From Antedon bifida (taxonomy: Eukaryota > Echinodermata > Crinoidea > Comatulida > Antedonidae): a DNA stretch of 64,000 nt. Within the stretch, counting starts at the first letter, position 1; each line of letters starts with the position of its first letter. The notes beneath the pieces were generated by a model. That model saw nothing but the letters and a program-made list of their open reading frames with translations, was not told the DNA's origin and made no database searches. The stretch is taken from contig OY727098.1 in the NCBI GenBank assembly GCA_963402885.1, forward strand, positions 13,316,717 to 13,380,716. The letters are read 5' to 3'. This document shows, in pieces, positions 59,034 through 64,000 of this stretch. Position numbers and translations under genes: made by a program.

Positions 59034-62000
59034 TTGAATGTACCCAAGACAAAAAGAAAAATTAGAAATAGAAATAATTATAAAACAAAGCTTCATTTAA
59101 AACTTGGTACATGGAATATTCGTACTCTTAGAACTGGATTAAATAATGATCTGCAGAAAATAGATGATGCACGTAAAACAGCAGTCATCGACTCTGAGCT
59201 CTTACGTCTTGACCTTGATATTGTTGCTCTTCAAGAAACACGCTTGCTAGAATCTGGTTCACTGCAGGAAAGTAACTATACTTTTATATGGAAAGGGAAT
59301 AATACTGGCTGTGTGAGGCAACATGGAGTTGGTTTTGCCATCAAGAATAACTTGTTCAGAGATGTTGTAGTATTAGAAGGTAGTAATGAGAGGCTGCTTG
59401 CAATTAGGCTTTCAAACTCTATTGAGTCACCTGTCATCTTGAGTTTGTATGCACCAACACTTATGAGTTCCGACGAGGTTAAAGATCAGTTTTATCAATA
59501 TCTGCATTCCAAAGAACATTCCTGAGAAAACACCTTTAATTTTGCTTGGTGATTTTACAACAGGGCAGCATGGCCAGCATGCTTAGGGAATTTTGGTGTT
59601 GGAAAGCTAAATGAAAATGGACAGAGGCTTCTTGAATTATGCTCATACTTCAAACTTTGCGTAACTAACACATTTTTCAAATCAAAGACATCTCACAAAG
59701 TTTCATGGAGACATCCTAGGTCTAAACACTGGCATCAGCTCGACTTAATAATCACACGCAGTTCTTCCTTAAATGATGTTAAAAATACTCGTACGTTTCA
59801 TAGTGCAGTTTGCGAAACAGACCACTCTCTGGTCTGCAGTCGACTAAAAATTGTGCAAAAGCAAAGACCAAAAACTAAACATCACCCTCTTCGGAAGATC
59901 AATGTCAAGGAAACATCCGACACAGATAAATGTGCAAAGTTTGAACATCAATTAGCAAAAAATCTTGCTATGCAAGATGAGTGCAAAAATATTGAAGAAT
60001 ACTGGGGGAAAATGAAAACTGCAATTTATGACTCTGCTATAGAAGTGTTTGGTAGGAAAATAAAAAACAACCAAGACTGGTTTGAAGAAAAGTCTGAAAA
60101 GTTACTGCCCGTCATTGAGAAGAAACGTACAGCTCTGTTAGCTTACAAGACTCACGCTACACGGCATAATCTTGCTTCTCTACGTTTAGCAAGGGCTGAT
60201 GTTCAACGAGTTGTGCGCCAGTGCACTAATGAGTACTGGGAGGAACTTAGTGCTCAGATACAACAAGATGCTGATACAGGGCACTTGAAGGGAATGTATG
60301 AAGGAATCCGAAAAGCCATTGGGCCAGTGCAAAAGAAAACAGCACAAATTAAAGACCGAAATGGTAATGTGATAATCGATCAGAAGAAACAGATGGACCG
60401 ATGGGTAGAACATTACTCAGAAGTTTACCAAACTAAGATGCCTGTATCGCAGGAGGAACTAAAAAATGTTCCAAATTTACCAACTATGTTGGAACTTGAT
60501 GCCTACCCAACTATGGATGAAGTACGATCAGCAGTAAGGCAACTGTCTTCAGGCAAGGCTCCTGGTGATGATGGTATACCAACTGAAATTGTTAAAGCAG
60601 GTGGCCTGACTCTAATACATCATCTGCATGAGCTTATTAGTCTCTGTTGGTCTCTTGGTGAAGTTCCACAGGATTTCAAGAATGCATCCATTGTCACTCT
60701 GTACAAGAATAAAGGTGATCGTGGTTGCTGTGATAATTATCGCGGCATTTCTCTGCTTAATATCTGTGGAAAAGTATTTGGAAAAGTAGTTCTACAACGT
60801 CTGCTGCCTTTAGCGGAAAGGGTATATCCAGAGTCTCAGTGTGGTTTTCGCTCTGGAAGATCTACCATTGATATGATATTCTCTATTAGACAGCTGCAGG
60901 AAAAATGTGTTGAGCAAAAACAGCAACTCTACCTGGCATTTATCGATCTCACTAAGGCTTTTGACCTTATTAATAGAGACTGTCTATTTGAAATCCTAAG
61001 GAAAATTGGATGTCCACCTACTCTATTAAATATTATCCGATCCTTCCATCAAGGAATGCAAGCTACTGTCAAGTACAATGGAGCAGTGTCTGACTCATTT
61101 GATGTCGAGAGTGGGACAAAACAAGGAAATGTTCTTGCCCCTCTTCTTTTTGGGATTTACTTTGCAGTCGTCCTCCAAAGAGCTTTTGAACCTAATCTTA
61201 TGGAAGGAGTTTTATTGCATTGTAGATCTACTGGCAAGCTGTACAACCCGGCCAGACTTAAAGCTAAGACAAAAATATTTAAGGTTCTTCTTCGTGATTT
61301 TCTTTATGCAGATGATGCCTGTTTCTGCAGCCATTCTCCTAATGGTCTACAACTTCTACTTGATAAATTTTCATGTGCCTGTGAACACTTTGGTCTCACC
61401 ATAAGTGTAAAGAAAACAAAGATTTTACCGTTTAAAACAACTGGTCAAAACAATTTTACTGTCAACAATTTTCTACTTGAAAATGTTAGTAAATTTTCTT
61501 ATCTTGGTTCAGTTATAACTTATAACAACTCTCTTGATTGTGAACTAAACATTCGAATCGGAAGAGCTTCTAGTACTCTCAGTCAGTTGTCTGCACGTGT
61601 TTGGGAAAACAAAAATATTAGAGTGGCTGTGAAGATAAAAGTGTATATGGCATGTGTCATTAGCGTCCTCTTGTATGGAGCTGAATCATGGACAACCTAT
61701 GCTAGACAAGAAAAGAAACTAAATGTCTTTCACCTCCGCTGTCTCCGGACTATCTTAAATATCAGATGGCAGGACAGGGTAACAAACAACAGTATCCTTG
61801 ATAGATGTGGCATTCCTTCGATATTTACATTAATTAGACAGCGAAGACTACGATGGCTTGGTCATGTCAGAAGAATGGACGATACAAGAACTCCAAAGGT
61901 TATGTTGTACGGTGAGCTAGCGAATTGTAAAAGATCCAAAGGACGTCCACTTTTGCGTTTCAAAGATGCATGTAAAAGAGACTTGAAGGCAATGGACATC

Positions 62001-62117
62001 AATGTTAACACCTGGGAAAAAAAGGCTGATGACGAAAATCATGGAAAGATTGTATTAAGGCAGGACTTGTACACAGTGAAGAAAGATATCGTATGGAAAA
62101 TGAAGAGAGGTATCTGA
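59034..62117 (+). pseudogene. Non-LTR retrotransposon endonuclease-reverse transcriptase, nearly intact
   Basis: A single protein of about 1,030 residues with two compensating frame changes. AP-endonuclease motifs are GTWNIRTL, ALQETR, YAPT, LLGDF (near 59545) and TDHSLV (near 59820). Reverse transcriptase motifs are GKAPGDDGIPTEI, DNYRGISLLN, FIDLTKAFD, GTKQGNVLAPLLF and YADD (61305-61316). The C-terminal part is RWLGHVRRMDD..GRPLLRFKDACKRD. The frame leaves phase at about 59518 and returns at about 59586, with a TAG at 59584-59586; from 59586 to 62117 it is fully open. No ATG precedes the first motif in frame within 60 bases, so the start is unknown. It looks RTE-like, but the clade needs a tree. 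It lies in the MAN2B1 intron after the fourth visible exon, same strand. Confidence 0.88.
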
Positions 62118-62230
62118 AAAGAAAATCTAGATCAGCCACTGGAACTCACACAGACTCACTGGAAAACGGATGAAATTCTCTCCAATGTCGTCTCCATAGT
62201 CAATCTTGACTGAAGGATGCCTGATGATAT
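62118..62230 (+). mobile_element. LINE 3' untranslated tail
   Basis: A short sequence ending GTCAATCTTGACTGAAGGAT and GCCTGATGATATT. No poly(A) tail is evident, so the exact end is uncertain. Confidence 0.45.
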
Positions 62231-63478
62231 TAATTTCTTGCATGTTTGGCTGCAATTCTAAATTAACTTTACACTTGGCTCTGTACCCAACTTATTGTAA
62301 CTTTAATATGTATTACGATCGCTTTTTCTTTGGACGATTACATTTCTTGAACCATTTTGAAGAGAAATTAGTATAATAGATGGTACGCAAGATGGTTCTC
62401 GAATACATAGTAATTTCAGCATAAAAAACTGGCAATTTTAAATGTACATACCGCAGGACAATAATACATGTATAGTGATTTATGTAGTCAACTAAAATTA
62501 ATAGCACCCTGGGAATTACTTCCAAAAGAATTACTTCACAAAATAAGTCAAAATGTTTGAGTCAAAGTTAAACAAACCTAATTTGTGTTTTGTATTAGGG
62601 TTGAGGGATGGGTGCAAAGAGATATAAGCCCACCCCCCTTGAACATGAAATCACGTCAAGTTTGTAGGGTGGGCTTATACACGGGGATTTCCCGGTGCAT
62701 GAACTGAAAATGATGATCCATCTTTTGACTACGATCTTGGCTATCTAAAGCTATATTCCAATGTAGGCCTAATCTAACTAGTACTAGCTATTAGACGGCC
62801 AGGTCATCTAGGCCTAGGTGGTCTAATTGGTCTTACCTGTGCTACTGTATGCCTACCACCATAGATTTTCCCCCAGATTTCTACTTAAAAAATACCTTTA
62901 AATGTGATCTACTGTAGTCCTACAGTAGCTTCCTAAATATTATCGACACAAACTCTACGATTTCACCCGGTTCTCCCCACACTTGAGCTCTGTGTTGAAT
63001 CGCATGTAATTGCATGTGACACAAACTACTGCGCAAGCTCCGGTTGGTGTAGGGGGCGTTGTTTTTTTTTACCATAAATTACAAGCATGCAGTAGAGTAA
63101 CAACAAGGAAGATTGTACACGGCGAAAGCATGTGCAGAACGCGATGATGATAGGTGTCAACCGCAAAATTTGTCACTATACATTTCTGACATTCACACAT
63201 GTGCTCCATTTATGATCTTCCTAATCTCTCTATCTGCCGCCCTCTATCGGACGTTATGTCTTGTTGTGTATTGGAGGGTTACATTAATACGAATACTGTA
63301 CAAATAAAACTATATACGTCCTATAAAACAGTATGCTCTTGCAATTGCCCAGATGGCTCTCGAATACTATACAGGAACTTTGGCATTAGTAACTGGAAAT
63401 TGTTAAAAATGAACACTATTTTTTGTACACTACTAGATACTGTACATCTACTGCTATTAGCATTTTCGGTGTTACTGG
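62231..63478. other. Intron or flank, non-coding
   Basis: The inverted pair TATAAGCCCACCC (62623) and GGGTGGGCTTATA (62667-62679) forms a hairpin of about 57 bp. GATGG.TCTCGAATAC occurs at about 62391 and 63353 in diverged direct repeats. Small frames at 63113-63513 are not recognised. Confidence 0.4.
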
Positions 63479-63860
63479 TCTTCAACATTATGATGCTGTA
63501 CTCAAGCATTTAACACATTTTCAGCTATTAAAAACAATTATCGTAGAAGGAGATAGTTAAATGTGAAGCATCCTCGTATTATTGTGTGCACGAGTATTTT
63601 TCAGCATCGACATCCATTAGACAGTGTATACCACGATCGGAAAACATCCCTATTTGGGGCAAATAGTAAAACCTCAATTCGTTTTAATTGTCAATAACTA
63701 ATTATCTAACTCAACTTAAATAGTAAACAGAGTTACAATAGGTGGTTAAAATCAGTGCCTAACGTATGAACCAACTTTATATATCATCGAGTAAAAATTC
63801 TAGATGTAACGCATGATTTATCAAATTTTGCCCTTACATAAATTTATATATAGAAAAATG
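63479..63860 (+). repeat. Dispersed 380-bp repeat, copy 2
   Basis: Direct copy of 7161-7540. Shared words include AGCATCCTCGTATTATT, CATTAGACAGTGTATACCAC and CAATAACTAATTATCTAACT. Confidence 0.85.
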
Positions 63861-64000
63861 GATGTGGCGTGGTAGTGGCAACCTATAATAGCACTTCTGA
63901 TCTCTTTACTGGCATACTCTATCATGGATATGGCCTTCCAAATGGGGTTTCTTTTTCTGTAAATGAATCTGTGTTTGGCTACTTATATCATTCATACCAC
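63861..64000. other. Window end, nothing recognised
   Basis: Non-coding; no further mannosidase exon found. Confidence 0.4.

Noticed and set aside
62623..62679. TATAAGCCCACCC hairpin as a regulatory RNA structure
   Set aside because: More simply a short inverted-repeat element; nothing around it suggests a transcript or gene.

Overview
The window looks like nuclear DNA of an animal. It has AT-rich, spliced coding exons with GT/AG borders, very long introns, almost no long open reading frames, and dense, mostly decayed transposable elements. The recurrent TAGGCCTA/CCTAGGC-type motif and the repeat content suggest a marine invertebrate deuterostome, perhaps an echinoderm; that is an impression, not a demonstrated assignment.

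The one clear conserved host gene is lysosomal alpha-mannosidase (MAN2B1-like, glycoside hydrolase family 38) on the + strand. Four consecutive internal exons are visible: 13405-13513, 26952-27125, 31464-31657 and 57997-58200. Their splice phases fit together, and they carry the first zinc-site motif (HTHDDVGW) and the nucleophile motif (HIDPFGH). The signal-peptide exon and all later exons were not found. The introns are about 13.4, 4.3 and 26.3 kb and are filled with repeats.

Layout. 1-900: a 31-bp satellite beside a CR1/L2-like LINE remnant. 870-5670: a large terminal-inverted-repeat element. 7.1-9.1 kb: a dispersed repeat and an L1/Tx1-like endonuclease remnant interrupted by a TA-flanked element. 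9.4 kb: a tRNA-like SINE head. 11.1-20.6 kb: forward copies of a Helitron-like element of about 1.5 kb (3' hairpin followed by CTAG), the last three head to tail. 20.9-24.2 kb: a 3.3-kb foldback block (A) built of minisatellite units. 25-41 kb: several TTAA- or TA-flanked elements, LINE remnants, a Penelope/hammerhead-like palindrome and short hairpins. 41.7-49.4 kb: a four-exon, broken gene for a DDE-transposase-like protein with a cysteine-rich tail, nested in the third visible MAN2B1 intron on the same strand; its large intron is almost filled by an inverted copy (B) of block A. 49.6-55.7 kb: four inverted Helitron-like copies. 58.4-62.2 kb: a nearly intact endonuclease-reverse transcriptase LINE.

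The main points of interest are the nested DDE-like gene; the mirror-image repeats (Helitrons and 3.3-kb foldback blocks) on both sides of two MAN2B1 exons, which could form long double-stranded RNA in the pre-mRNA; and transposons carrying regular arrays of TGACGTCA (CRE-like) or ATGCAAAT (octamer-like) words.
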